A DNA stretch of 64,000 bases. Origin: Thiocapsa imhoffii. Lineage in GTDB: Bacteria > Pseudomonadota > Gammaproteobacteria > Chromatiales > Chromatiaceae. Each line of letters starts with the position of its first letter. The stretch's first letter is position 1. The notes below the pieces were generated by a model. That model was given only the letters and a program-made list of their open reading frames with translations. It was not told the DNA's origin and searched no databases. This document shows, in pieces, positions 17,813 through 27,066 of the stretch. The translations under genes and the position numbers were made by a program. The stretch spans positions 124,001-188,000 of the forward strand of contig NZ_NRSD01000006.1 of the NCBI RefSeq assembly GCF_016583985.1, in the 5' to 3' direction.

Positions 17813-18118
17813 TCAGCGATTCCGGAGCAGACGTTGCCGCGAGCCGTAATCGGGGGTGTTGGTCCCCTGGATGGCCCGATAGACCACGCCATCGCGGATG
17901 ATGAGGCGATCGGATGACCCATAATCCGGGGTGCGGGTGCCCTTGATCGCCGGGTAGACGATGCCATTGCGCTCGATGAGAAGCGGGCCGCCAGAGTCGG
18001 GGGTCTGGGTACCGGGAATGGGCGTCCAGATCTTGGTGTCAGCCTGCGCGAGTGGCGGCAGCATCACCGCTAAGAGCACGAGCGCCGTGCGCGCGGTGGT
18101 GGTTACGATCGATTTCAT
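17813..18118 (-). CDS. Small secreted protein with three GTxTPDxG repeats
   Basis: I do not recognise this 101-residue protein. A signal peptide is clear: MKSIVTTTARTALVLLAV followed by MLPPLAQA, with cleavage expected before DTK. The mature part is three repeats of about 24 residues, each with a core of the form (P/A)IxGTxTPD(S/Y)G followed by a short LxxRNGIVY or LIIRDGVVY link; the third copy ends after GSRQRLLRNR. The ATG at 18118 has GGAGGG at good spacing. There are no cysteines in the mature part. It stands between the LysR gene and pssA, transcribed toward the LysR gene. It may be a small periplasmic or surface repeat protein. Confidence 0.7.
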   Translation of the reverse strand: MKSIVTTTARTALVLLAVMLPPLAQADTKIWTPIPGTQTPDSGGPLLIERNGIVYPAIKGTRTPDYGSSDRLIIRDGVVYRAIQGTNTPDYGSRQRLLRNR

Positions 18119-18214
18119 CAGGATCCCTCCATGTGCGGACATCCTCTGAGCAGGCTCAATGGATCCAGATCGAACCCTAACCAAGTGCCTGCGCGGGCGC
18201 AAGTGGCACCCGGC

Positions 18215-18967
18215 TCAGGGCACGTTGCGTCGATGTCGCGCGCGGGTCTGGCGCAGCCGAAGGAGGGTCCAGATGGGCCCGGATAGGGCGTAGGTTGACG
18301 CCAGCAGAAAGAGCATCAGGGGTGGGTAGATGAAGATCACGGCGAATCCGAGCATCACCGCCACGGCCAGCAGAAAGGGGACGCGCCCCTGCACATTGAG
18401 TTGTTTGAAGCTGAGATAGCGAAAATTGCTCACCATCAGGAGACCGGCCCCGGCGGTGATGAGGGCTGCGAGCCACGACACGCTTTCGCCCGGGATGCCC
18501 AGGTCGGCACCGATCCAGACCCCGCTGGCGATGATGGCCGCGGCCGCGGGACTGGCCAGCCCCTGAAAAAAACGTTTATCCGCGATGCGAACTTGGGTGT
18601 TGAAACGGGCGAGACGCAGGGCCGCGGCCGCGGTGAAGATGAAGGCGGCTAGCCATCCCACCTTGCCCAAGCCACCGAGCGCCCAGTGATAGGCCACCAG
18701 GGCCGGAGCCACCCCGAAGGCCACCATGTCCGAGAGGCTGTCGTACTCGGCACCAAAATCGCTTTGCGTTTGGGTGATCCGCGCCACGCGCCCATCGATG
18801 CCGTCGAGCAGTTGGGCCGCGAAGATCGCGAGCGCGGCGGCCTCGAAGCGCCCCTGGGTGGCGGCGAGGACGGCATAGAATCCGGCGAACAAGGCCGCCG
18901 TGGTAAAGAGATTGGGCAACAAAAAGATGCCGCGAGGTCGCTTGCGAGGGGTCGGTAGCTCGTCCAT
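18215..18967 (-). CDS. pssA: CDP-diacylglycerol-serine O-phosphatidyltransferase
   Basis: This 250-residue inner-membrane enzyme makes phosphatidylserine from CDP-diacylglycerol and L-serine, the route to phosphatidylethanolamine. The CDP-alcohol phosphotransferase motif is complete: DGRVAR, then eight residues, G, AEYD and SLSD. About eight membrane helices can be read. It starts MDELPTPRKRPRGIFLLPN, the usual opening of the membrane-type (class II) enzyme. The ATG at 18967 is chosen for that match; the frame is open further. A TATACT box lies about 41 bases upstream on the minus strand, without a good -35. Confidence 0.92.
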   Translation of the reverse strand: MDELPTPRKRPRGIFLLPNLFTTAALFAGFYAVLAATQGRFEAAALAIFAAQLLDGIDGRVARITQTQSDFGAEYDSLSDMVAFGVAPALVAYHWALGGLGKVGWLAAFIFTAAAALRLARFNTQVRIADKRFFQGLASPAAAAIIASGVWIGADLGIPGESVSWLAALITAGAGLLMVSNFRYLSFKQLNVQGRVPFLLAVAVMLGFAVIFIYPPLMLFLLASTYALSGPIWTLLRLRQTRARHRRNVP

Positions 18968-19253
18968 TGTTCGTCGTCTCGGTAGCGGCCGGGAGAATGA
19001 AGGCGCCAGTATAGCCGCCCGCACGCCAGCACTGAAAGAACGCGGCGGAACCCTGTGATGCACCGAAAGTGCGCGCAAGAGAGGCATCAAGGACGCCGCG
19101 AACTGTCATACACTGGAGTCTGGGGGTGCGGAGAACTCCCGCGGGTGAAGGCAGCTCAGGGGGTGGCGAGGGCAGAGCAGTGGAGAGGCTGCCCGAACGC
19201 CGCGCTCGCTCTTGACCCATTGAATCCACCATGACAACCAAGTTGGAGGGGAG

Positions 19254-19748
19254 ATGAGTTTGCAGCAAGCCAGGCCACCGCTGCCCAGCGACGACAAGCG
19301 TTGGAAGCTCGTCAATGCCACCATGCGTCGCAACGGCTATGCGGGACATGCCTTGATCGAGACCTTGCACAGCGTCCAGGACGCGTTCGGCTTCCTCGAC
19401 GAGGCCTCGTTGCGCTTCGTCGCGGCCTCACTGGATCTGCCCATGAGCAAGGTGTTCGGGGTTGCGACCTTCTATCACCTGTTCACGCTCAAGCCGAAAG
19501 GCCGCCACGCCTGCGTGGTCTGCACCGGCACCGCCTGCTATATCAAGGGCGCCGGGGCCTTGGTCGAGCGGCTGCACGAACGTTACGACATCCTCCCCGG
19601 CGAGACCACGAGCGACGATCGACTCTCGCTGCTGACGGCACGCTGCGTCGGGGCCTGTGGTCTCGCCCCCGCCATCGTGGTCGACGGCGACGTGCTCGGC
19701 AAACTCGACAGCGAATCGCTCATCGCCAAACTCGAGGAGTTGAACTGA
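19254..19748 (+). CDS. hoxE: NAD-linked [NiFe] hydrogenase, diaphorase subunit HoxE
   Basis: This 164-residue NuoE-like subunit has a thioredoxin-like fold and a [2Fe-2S] cluster held by C90, C95, C131 and C135 (VVCTGTACYIKG; CVGACGLAP). It belongs to the diaphorase part of the bidirectional hydrogenase, passing electrons between the hydrogenase module and HoxF/HoxU. A very strong ribosome site (GGAGGGGAG) precedes the ATG. It is the first gene of the hox operon and its stop overlaps the hoxF start (TGATG). About 286 bases separate it from divergent pssA. Confidence 0.95.
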   Translation: MSLQQARPPLPSDDKRWKLVNATMRRNGYAGHALIETLHSVQDAFGFLDEASLRFVAASLDLPMSKVFGVATFYHLFTLKPKGRHACVVCTGTACYIKGAGALVERLHERYDILPGETTSDDRLSLLTARCVGACGLAPAIVVDGDVLGKLDSESLIAKLEELN

Positions 19749-21358
19749 TGAACCTCGACGATCTGGCCGATCTGGCCAAACAATACCGAGCTGTCGATCA
19801 GCAGGTGACCCGTGAGATCCGGGTCTGTGTCGCCGCGAGTTGTCAGTCATCCGGCGCCGGCCCCGTGCAGGATGCCCTCGTCACCGCCTTGGGTACCGAG
19901 CTGCCCGACTGCAAAGTGAAGGGGGTCGGCTGCATGGGGCTGTGCTCAGCCGGGCCATTGGTCGCGGTGGCGGCGCCCGACGAGTGCCTCGAGGAGGCCA
20001 CCCTCTATCGGGACGTCACCCCAGCCGATGCCGATGACATCATCGGAACCCTGGATGGAGCCCCGCTCGAGCGCCTGCATTGTCCCACCAATCAACCCTT
20101 CTTCGCCCGACAACGGAAGATCGTTCTCGAACATGCTGGACTGATCGATCCGGATAGCTTCAAAGGCTACGTCGCGGTCGGTGGTTATGCCGGTCTGATT
20201 CGCGCGCTCAGCGAGATGACACCAAGCGATGTCCTGCGCGAGGTCACGACCAGCGGACTGCGTGGACGCGGTGGCGGCGGCTACCCCACGGGCTTGAAGT
20301 GGTCGACCGTGGCGAAGATGCCGGCCGAGCAAAAATATGTGATCTGCAATGCCGACGAGGGCGACCCGGGTGCTTTCATGGATCGCGCCATCTTGGAGTC
20401 CGACCCCCACCGTGTCATCGAAGGGATGGCCATTGCCGCCTATGCGATCGGCGCCAACAAGGCCTTCGTCTATGTCCGCGCCGAGTATCCGCTCGCGGTC
20501 GAGCGCCTGCATACCGCCATTCGCAAGGCCAAGCGGTCCGGTTTTCTCGGCAACAAGATCGCCGATACCCAGTTCAATCTAGAGGTGGAGGTCCGGCTCG
20601 GAGCCGGGGCCTTCGTGTGCGGGGAGGAGACCGCGCTGATGGCCTCGATCGAGGGGCTGCGTGGTCAGCCGCGTCCGCGCCCACCCTACCCCGCCGAATC
20701 CGGTCTGTGGGGGCGCCCCACCCTCATCAACAATGTCGAGACCTTCGCCAACATTGCCCCGATCATCCGCGAGGGGGGCGACTGGTTCGCCGCCATCGGG
20801 ACCGAACGCTCGAAGGGGACCAAGGTGTTCGCCCTGGCCGGCACCATCACCAATACCGGCCTGATCGAGGTGCCCATGGGGACCTCGCTGCGCGACATCA
20901 TCGAGGTGATCGGCGGCGGCATCCCCGGCGGCAAGGCATTCAAGGCCGTGCAGACCGGCGGACCCTCGGGGGGCTGCATCCCGTCGCAACACCTCGACAT
21001 CGGCGTGGACTACGACAGCCTCAAGACGCTCGGCACCATGATGGGTTCGGGCGGGATGATCGTCATGGACGAGACCTCCAGCATGGTCGATGTCGCGCGC
21101 TATTTCATGGAATTCTGCATGACGGAGTCCTGCGGCAAGTGCATCCCCTGTCGCACCGGGACCCAACAGATGCACAGCATCCTCGATCGCCTGGCGAAGT
21201 CGCAGGGCACCCGGGCCGATCTGCTGCTGTTGGAGGAACTCTGCGAGGTGGTGCAGGCGACCAGCCTCTGTGGGCTCGGCCAAACCGCGCCGAATCCGGT
21301 GCTCAGCACCATGCGCTATTTTCGTGACGAATATGAGGCGAAACTCAGCGACGCTTGA
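19748..21358 (+). CDS. hoxF: NAD-linked [NiFe] hydrogenase, NAD/FMN-binding subunit HoxF
   Basis: This 536-residue subunit oxidises or reduces NAD(H). Its N-terminus carries a thioredoxin-like [2Fe-2S] site (C27, C32, C62, C66). Next comes the FMN/NAD domain with GLRGRGGGGYPTG (~170-182) and ICNADEGDPGAFMDR, then a SLBB-like segment, and finally a [4Fe-4S] site in ESCGKCIPCRTG with a later Cys in SLCGLGQ. This matches HoxF of cyanobacteria and purple bacteria and NuoF of complex I. The ATG overlaps the hoxE stop by one base and has GAGGAG eight bases upstream. Confidence 0.95.
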   Translation: MNLDDLADLAKQYRAVDQQVTREIRVCVAASCQSSGAGPVQDALVTALGTELPDCKVKGVGCMGLCSAGPLVAVAAPDECLEEATLYRDVTPADADDIIGTLDGAPLERLHCPTNQPFFARQRKIVLEHAGLIDPDSFKGYVAVGGYAGLIRALSEMTPSDVLREVTTSGLRGRGGGGYPTGLKWSTVAKMPAEQKYVICNADEGDPGAFMDRAILESDPHRVIEGMAIAAYAIGANKAFVYVRAEYPLAVERLHTAIRKAKRSGFLGNKIADTQFNLEVEVRLGAGAFVCGEETALMASIEGLRGQPRPRPPYPAESGLWGRPTLINNVETFANIAPIIREGGDWFAAIGTERSKGTKVFALAGTITNTGLIEVPMGTSLRDIIEVIGGGIPGGKAFKAVQTGGPSGGCIPSQHLDIGVDYDSLKTLGTMMGSGGMIVMDETSSMVDVARYFMEFCMTESCGKCIPCRTGTQQMHSILDRLAKSQGTRADLLLLEELCEVVQATSLCGLGQTAPNPVLSTMRYFRDEYEAKLSDA

Positions 21359-21424
21359 CGCCTCGCGCGCACAGCGCGCGCAACGCCATCCACGACCTCA
21401 CCCGACGACTGCCACGGAGCCGCC

Positions 21425-22156
21425 ATGCCACTACCCGCGAACCGACCCAACGTCCGTGTCGTCACCCTACAGATCGACGGTCAAGATCTGTCCGCTCGTG
21501 AAGACGAGACCATCATCGAAGTCTGCCGCGAGCACGGCATCCCGATCCCCAGCCTCTGTTACCTCGACGGTCTCTCGATCTGGGGCGCCTGCCGCCTCTG
21601 TCTGGTCGAGGTCACGGGGCAAGGCCGCCTGTTGGCGGCCTGCTCGACCCGCGTCACCGAGGGCATGCAGATCCAGACCAATACCGAAACCCTCCAACGC
21701 TATCGACGTACCATCGTCGAGCTGTTATTCGCCGAGCGCAATCACGTCTGCTCGGTCTGTGTCTCCAATGGTCACTGTGAGCTTCAGTTCATGGCGCAGA
21801 TGTGTGGGGTCGACCATGTGCGCGTGCCCCATCGACAGGTCAGTTATCCGGTCGACAGTTCGCACGAGATGTTCCGGGTCGATCATGACCGCTGCATCCT
21901 CTGTACCCGTTGTGTTCGCGTCTGTGACGAGATCGAAGGCGCCCACACCTGGGATGTGATGGGACGTGGCAGTGATTGCCAGGTCATCACGGACATGGCG
22001 GAACCCTGGGGCGATAGCGACACCTGTACCAGTTGCGGCAAGTGCGTCCAGGTCTGCCCCACTGGCGCCTTGGTAAAACAAGGCACTTCGGTCGGCGAAA
22101 TGGTCAAAGATCAACACTTCCTGCCGATCCTCGCCCGTCGGAGACACATCCTATGA
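21425..22156 (+). CDS. hoxU: NAD-linked [NiFe] hydrogenase, diaphorase subunit HoxU
   Basis: This 243-residue NuoG N-terminal homologue is an electron wire. It has a plant-type [2Fe-2S] site (C45, C56, C59, C73), a His/Cys [4Fe-4S] site (H107, C109, C112, C118) and two ferredoxin-type [4Fe-4S] sites (C157/160/163/167 and C201/204/207/211). It links HoxF to HoxY. A GGAG ribosome site precedes the ATG. The gene follows hoxF by 66 bases and overlaps hoxY by four bases (ATGA). Confidence 0.95.
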   Translation: MPLPANRPNVRVVTLQIDGQDLSAREDETIIEVCREHGIPIPSLCYLDGLSIWGACRLCLVEVTGQGRLLAACSTRVTEGMQIQTNTETLQRYRRTIVELLFAERNHVCSVCVSNGHCELQFMAQMCGVDHVRVPHRQVSYPVDSSHEMFRVDHDRCILCTRCVRVCDEIEGAHTWDVMGRGSDCQVITDMAEPWGDSDTCTSCGKCVQVCPTGALVKQGTSVGEMVKDQHFLPILARRRHIL

Positions 22157-22695
22157 GCACCTCGCCCAAGATCACGGTCGCCACCACCTGGCTCGATGGC
22201 TGCTCGGGCTGCCACATGTCCTTTCTCGACATGGACGAACGCCTGATCGAACTGGCGCAGCACATCGACATCCTCTACAGCCCGCTGGTCGACAACAAGA
22301 TCCTGCCTGAATCGGTCGACATCGGCATCCTGGAAGGCTCGGTCAGTTCGGACGAGGACGTGGAGAAGGCCCGGGCCTTTCGCAAGCACTGCAAGATCCT
22401 CATCAGCCTCGGCGACTGCGCGGTGAACGGCAATGTCCCGGCCATGCGCAATCACTTCAAGTTGGCCGATGTCATCGACCACGCCTATCGGGAAACGGCC
22501 ACCCTCCAGGCACAAATCCCAACCCAACAGGTACCGGCCTTGCGAGCCATCGTGCAACCCATCCATGCGGTCGTCGAGGTTGACATCTATGTCCCCGGCT
22601 GTCCGCCAAGCGCGGACACCATCTGGTATGTCCTGAGCGAACTCATCGCGGGACGACAACCGAATCCCAGCGCCGTCACCCGTTTCGGAGCCTGA
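22153..22695 (+). CDS. hoxY: NAD-linked [NiFe] hydrogenase, small subunit HoxY
   Basis: This 180-residue hydrogenase small subunit carries the proximal [4Fe-4S] cluster, with ligands C17 and C20 ([10 protein letters not shown]), C89 (GDCAVNG) and C150 (VPGCPPSAD). It lacks the long C-terminal region and twin-arginine signal of membrane-bound hydrogenases, as expected for a soluble cytoplasmic enzyme. It forms the core with HoxH. Its ATG overlaps the hoxU stop. Confidence 0.95.
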   Translation: MSTSPKITVATTWLDGCSGCHMSFLDMDERLIELAQHIDILYSPLVDNKILPESVDIGILEGSVSSDEDVEKARAFRKHCKILISLGDCAVNGNVPAMRNHFKLADVIDHAYRETATLQAQIPTQQVPALRAIVQPIHAVVEVDIYVPGCPPSADTIWYVLSELIAGRQPNPSAVTRFGA

Positions 22696-22696
22696 G

Positions 22697-23023
22697 GTGA
22701 ACCATCCCAAGCAACCCGGCCACGCGCGCCGCGATGAGGAGCAGGGCATCCTGATCGCCCTCTTGAATCGTTTGACGTCGCAACGGCTCCCGCGCCTGCT
22801 CGATCTGAAGACGAAGGTCACGCGCGGCGAACGGCTCGACAGCTTTGACATCCACTTCCTGCACGAGGTGCTGGAGGACGCGAAGGCGCAGCAAGCCAGG
22901 TGGGCCGATCATGCCGAATTTACTGACATCATCGCCAAGGTCACGCAGCTCTATCATGAGATCACCGAGCGTGCCCTGGCCAATGAGGAAGACGCCGGTA
23001 CGACACACCAGCCGAGCGACTAA
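22697..23023 (+). CDS. Unrecognised 108-residue protein inside the hox operon
   Basis: I do not recognise this protein. It sits between hoxY and hoxH, one base after the hoxY stop, starting with GTG (GAG precedes it). It is mostly helical and charged, with a leucine-rich first half (LIALLNRL, RLPRLLDLK) and a helix containing FDIHFLHEVLEDAKAQQ; it ends in a polar tail. There are no cysteines, no signal peptide and no membrane segment, so it is cytoplasmic. Being placed in the operon suggests a role in assembly, stability or regulation of the hydrogenase, but this is inference. A 123-base gap separates it from hoxH. Confidence 0.75.
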   Translation: MNHPKQPGHARRDEEQGILIALLNRLTSQRLPRLLDLKTKVTRGERLDSFDIHFLHEVLEDAKAQQARWADHAEFTDIIAKVTQLYHEITERALANEEDAGTTHQPSD

Positions 23024-23146
23024 ACCACTGTGGATCAAGCGGGTAGGCGCCAAACCCAAACGAGTTGGCCCCCAACGAACAGCCGCCGTCATCGTCATGA
23101 CCAGTGCGCCTCGATTCACGTGGCGCTCAAAGAACAGGGCACATCC

Positions 23147-24574
23147 ATGAGCCGGACCATTACCATCGAACCCGTCACCCGCATCGAGGGACATGCCCGC
23201 ATCACCCTGCAATTGGGGGAGGCAGGCGAGGTCGAGGATGCGAAGTTCCACCTCACCCAATTTCGCGGCTTCGAGAAGTTCTGCGAGGGCCGCCCCTACC
23301 GCGAGATGCCAGCCCTGACGGCACGGACCTGTGGGATCTGCCCGGTCAGCCATGTGCTGGCATCGAACAAGGCCTGCGATCACTTGCTCTCGGTCAGCAT
23401 TCCACCCACGGGTGAGAAGCTGCGCCGCATCATCAATCTGGCACAGCTCACCCAATCGCATGCCCTGTCCTTCTTCCACCTGTCGTCGCCCGACCTCCTG
23501 CTCGGTTGGGATTCCGACCCGGTCTCCCGCAATATCTTCGGCGTGATGCGACAGGATCCGGCCTTGGCGAAGGACGGTATCCGACTGCGCCAGATCGGCC
23601 AGACCATCATCGAAACGCTGGGGGGCAAGAAGATCCACCCCACCTGGGTGGTGCCCGGCGGAGTCAGCGAGCCGCTGGTCCAGGAGAAACGCGATGCGAT
23701 GTTGAAACTCATTCCCGAGGGACTCGACATCGCCAAACGCACCTACACCTTTTTCAAGACCCTAGTTCCTAAGTTCAAGGACGAGGCCGAGCACTTCGGC
23801 AACCAACCGACCATGTTCCTCAGTTTGGTCAGCCCCAAGGGGCATCTTGAGCACTACGACGGCTTGATCCGTATCAAGGATGCACAGGGGCGGATCGTCG
23901 AGGACATGGTGCCGCCGCATGAATACGAGCGCCTGATCGGCGAGGCGGTCGAGGACTTCAGCTACATGAAGTTCCCGTACTATAAACCGCACGGCTATCC
24001 GCACGGCATCTATCGGGTCGGCCCGCTTGCACGGCTGAACAATGTCGATGCCTGCGGCACGCCCTATGCCGATGTGGCGCTCGCCGAGTTCCACATGCTG
24101 CAGGAATCTGGCCCCATCGCGAGCAGCTTCCATTATCACTACGCGCGCCTGGTCGAGATCATCTACGCGCTCGAGATGATGGATCGGCTCCTGAAGGATC
24201 CCACGATCCTCGACGCGCGGGTCCGGGCTCGGGCGCGCAGCAACCGCTCGGAGGGCATCGGCGTGTCCGAGGCGCCACGCGGCATCTTGATGCACCATTA
24301 CAAGATCGACGACGAAGGGCTGATCAATTGGGTCAACCTCATCATTGCGACCGGCCACAACAACCTCGCCATGAATCAAAGCATCCGCCAGGTCGCCGAT
24401 GCCTATGTCGATGGCAACAACCTGCGGGAGGGCATGCTCAACCGTGTCGAGGCGGTGATCCGGTGCTTCGATCCCTGCCTGTCCTGCGCCTCGCACGCCT
24501 TTGGTGAGATGCCGCTCGCCATTGAACTGCGCGCCGCCGATGGTCGCATTCTCGACACCCTGAGGCGTGGCTGA
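23147..24574 (+). CDS. hoxH: NAD-linked [NiFe] hydrogenase, large subunit HoxH
   Basis: This 475-residue catalytic subunit binds the Ni-Fe centre through two CxxC motifs: RTCGICPVSH (C62, C65) and DPCLSCASH (C444, C447, with H450). In this family a protease cuts just after that histidine; 25 residues would be removed here, consistent with the adjacent hoxW. The ATG at 23147 has AGGG eight bases away, and RIEGHARIT follows. It catalyses reversible H2 oxidation. The gene joins directly to hoxW with no gap. Confidence 0.96.
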   Translation: MSRTITIEPVTRIEGHARITLQLGEAGEVEDAKFHLTQFRGFEKFCEGRPYREMPALTARTCGICPVSHVLASNKACDHLLSVSIPPTGEKLRRIINLAQLTQSHALSFFHLSSPDLLLGWDSDPVSRNIFGVMRQDPALAKDGIRLRQIGQTIIETLGGKKIHPTWVVPGGVSEPLVQEKRDAMLKLIPEGLDIAKRTYTFFKTLVPKFKDEAEHFGNQPTMFLSLVSPKGHLEHYDGLIRIKDAQGRIVEDMVPPHEYERLIGEAVEDFSYMKFPYYKPHGYPHGIYRVGPLARLNNVDACGTPYADVALAEFHMLQESGPIASSFHYHYARLVEIIYALEMMDRLLKDPTILDARVRARARSNRSEGIGVSEAPRGILMHHYKIDDEGLINWVNLIIATGHNNLAMNQSIRQVADAYVDGNNLREGMLNRVEAVIRCFDPCLSCASHAFGEMPLAIELRAADGRILDTLRRG

Positions 24575-25123
24575 GTGGACGGTTCAGCCCCACCCTCCGC
24601 GCCATCCTCCGCGCAGGTCTTGATCATCGGCTACGGCAGCCCGATCCGCGGCGATGACGCGATCGGGCCGCTGGTTGCCGATCGCCTCGCGCGGGACGGT
24701 GTCCCCGCGGGCGTCACCGTGCTCTCGCGCCACATTCTTACCGCTGAGTTGGTGGCGGATCTGATCGAGCGGGATCGCGTGATCTTCCTCGATGCCGCGG
24801 TGGCGGGAGCGCCTGGGACTGTCCGCTGCCAGCGCTTGCATCCCGACGCACATGCTATCTCGACCATGGCCCACTTTCTCGACCCCAGGGAACTCCTCGC
24901 CTGGTGCGAGACCCTCTATGGTCGCGTCCCCGAAACCTATCTCGTCACGGTCACCGGCGCCTCGTTCGACTATGACCATTACCGTCTGACACCGCAGGCC
25001 GAAGCAGCCATTCCGCCCATGTTGGAACTGATCCGCGCGCTGATGCTCGGGACTGCGTCCGAGCAGGCCGGTTGCCACGGCGGGGATCGGCCAGTCGGGC
25101 AGGATCCGGCAGCGAGGGTGTAG
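24575..25123 (+). CDS. hoxW: Hydrogenase maturation protease (HoxW-like)
   Basis: This 182-residue protease of the HyaD/HoxW family removes the C-terminal peptide of the large subunit after Ni insertion. It has GYGSPIRGDDAIGPLVAD (metal-binding acid), FLDAAVAGAPG and STMAHFLDPRELL (His ligand region). The GTG at 24575 follows the hoxH stop immediately. It is the last gene of the operon. No hyp maturation genes are in the window, so those must be elsewhere. The C-terminal ~25 residues are poorly conserved-looking. Confidence 0.9.
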   Translation: MDGSAPPSAPSSAQVLIIGYGSPIRGDDAIGPLVADRLARDGVPAGVTVLSRHILTAELVADLIERDRVIFLDAAVAGAPGTVRCQRLHPDAHAISTMAHFLDPRELLAWCETLYGRVPETYLVTVTGASFDYDHYRLTPQAEAAIPPMLELIRALMLGTASEQAGCHGGDRPVGQDPAARV

Positions 25124-25264
25124 GCGGCGCGCGACGGGCTCGTCACGGCCAGGCGGCCCAGCATGACAGTCAGAGTCGGAGTCAGCGTGAGCGGGGCACC
25201 AGCGGATGCGGCGCCGCTCGACGCAGTGGGGATCGGGCCTGAGTCAACCGTTTGCGGTGCGGGA

Positions 25265-26854
25265 TCAGTGGTGGCCGAACAGACGCCTGAACAGCACCTG
25301 CTGTTCATCGCCAACATACTGGCTGAAGACCTCGGCAAAGGACGCGCGCGCCGCCGTCTGACGCTCGGACAACTGACCCGCCAACGCGCCCATGGCCAGC
25401 AGGGTCTCGGGATCCGCCTCGCCGGCGCGATACATCTGTCTCGCCCAGTCGAGCAGATGGTCGGCCTGCACCGACAGATCCTGTAGCTCGCCGAGATGAT
25501 CGAGCAGGGTCTTGAGCAGCTTGATCAGCCGTGTCAGCTTTCCGCGTGGGTAAAGGCTCTGGAACAGCTCGATCAAGTAGCGCAGTTTTTTACAGCTCTT
25601 GCGCAGTTCATGCAGCTCCGTCGCCGGTGAGTCGGGCCGAATCGCGAGCCCTTCCTGACGGACACGTTTCGCCATGCGCCGGATGCGGGCATCCGCGATT
25701 GCCTTGATCGCGTGTCCCGCCTTGGGTCCCGCCGCGTGCGCGCCCATCGGGGCCTCGAGGAAGGCTTGCCAATCCGCCATCAGCTCGGTGAAGGCCGGGG
25801 AGGCAAGCACGGCGGCGAGATATTCCTGTTCCTGAGCCTGGCGCAGGACCAGAAACTCGTGGAACGGCCCCATCCCAAGGCGCAAGGACGCGGGCAAGGC
25901 GTCACGGTAGCGCGCGAACTCCAGCAGATAGACATCGAGATCCCGCAGCGGACCCGTGACCTGCTGCAACCAGGCAAAGCGCACCCGGAAGTCCTCGACC
26001 ACCGACGCGGAAAAGACGCCCTTGACCTGGGTCAGGGCCGAGCGAGTGCGCCGCGTCGCCACGCGCAGGTCATGCAGGAACTCGATATCCCAATGCGCGC
26101 GGGTGCCCTCGACATTGGCCTGGAGGATTCCGAGCAAATGCCTGAAGACACCCTTGAGCGCCTCATCCGCTCGTTGTTTGGGATCGATCCGCTCGTCGAT
26201 CTTCGCGGAATAATCGTTCGGCCGACGACCGCGGAGGGCGAGCGCTTCATCCAACTCAGCGCCCGGGGAGGGGCACGCCGCAAAGGCCCCGCGCGCGCGC
26301 GCGATCACGGCGGCGAACCGTTCGACATGCGAGGGCTCCGCGTCGAGGCGAATCAGGGGCGCGAGCGCACCACAGAGATCCCCCCCAGGCCCGAGCACGC
26401 TGCGCTCCTCGATCGCGACCCGCAACAGGCCTTGCCCTTCATCCGGCTCGATCCGGCTGTTCGTCACCCGCCGCTGGATCGTGACGAGCGGCAGCAACCG
26501 CCGGATCGGGCTGAGCTTCAGCAGGTGCTCGCGCACCGGGCCGGGCGGCAGGCGCGCGGCGAAGTCGAGTGCATCCCGCTGCCCCTGAGCACGCGCCTGG
26601 ACAATCGGCCTGGATGCGGCATCAAGTGAACGGAGCACCAACTGATCCGGCAACGCCGCCGCGGACTCCGCGTCCGTGCGCACGGCTAGGGACAGACCGT
26701 CGCGATAGAGTGCCCAGTCGAAGGTGTCGTAGAGGATGTCCGTCACGGCTTCGCTCGGCCGCGGCACCTGGCGCTGTGAACCCCGGAGGATCCTGAGGAT
26801 CTCATCCACGGAGGTGTCGCGCGCGGCCTGAAGTTCGATCATGGCAGGAGGCAT
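25265..26854 (-). CDS. CHAD-domain protein with degenerate CYTH-like N-terminus
   Basis: About 529 residues. The N-terminal ~190 residues look like a decayed CYTH (triphosphate tunnel) domain: DILYDTFDWALYRDGLSLAVR and LLPLVTIQRRVT match strands of that fold, but the ExExK motif that defines CYTH at the start is missing. The C-terminal half is a CHAD domain with HDLRVATRRTRSAL and HELRKSCKKLRYLIELF. CHAD domains are helical and positively charged and bind polyphosphate in described cases. The start is uncertain (ATGs at 26854 and 26842, neither with a clear ribosome site). It converges on hoxW and is divergent from tal. Confidence 0.8.
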   Translation of the reverse strand: MPPAMIELQAARDTSVDEILRILRGSQRQVPRPSEAVTDILYDTFDWALYRDGLSLAVRTDAESAAALPDQLVLRSLDAASRPIVQARAQGQRDALDFAARLPPGPVREHLLKLSPIRRLLPLVTIQRRVTNSRIEPDEGQGLLRVAIEERSVLGPGGDLCGALAPLIRLDAEPSHVERFAAVIARARGAFAACPSPGAELDEALALRGRRPNDYSAKIDERIDPKQRADEALKGVFRHLLGILQANVEGTRAHWDIEFLHDLRVATRRTRSALTQVKGVFSASVVEDFRVRFAWLQQVTGPLRDLDVYLLEFARYRDALPASLRLGMGPFHEFLVLRQAQEQEYLAAVLASPAFTELMADWQAFLEAPMGAHAAGPKAGHAIKAIADARIRRMAKRVRQEGLAIRPDSPATELHELRKSCKKLRYLIELFQSLYPRGKLTRLIKLLKTLLDHLGELQDLSVQADHLLDWARQMYRAGEADPETLLAMGALAGQLSERQTAARASFAEVFSQYVGDEQQVLFRRLFGHH

Positions 26855-27066
26855 GGGGAGACGCACCAGGCTCGACGTGAGGGCACAGCGGTTGCTCGAC
26901 CACTTCGATTCGGGTTCACGAGCCGATGTCCTCCGTGTCAGGATCGGTGGTGCGGACGTTCGGCCCGCGCCGCGCCCTCGGCCGGGTCGATTCGAAATTG
27001 TCACGGGTTTCCATTAAGGTCTCGTGACCCGCCGTTTTACTCAACCCCTCAAACAGGTGTGGAACC

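Noticed and set aside
19017..19253. Sigma-54 or sigma-70 promoter for the hox operon
   Set aside because: No GG-N10-GC pair or well-spaced -35/-10 boxes could be read with confidence in the pssA/hoxE gap.
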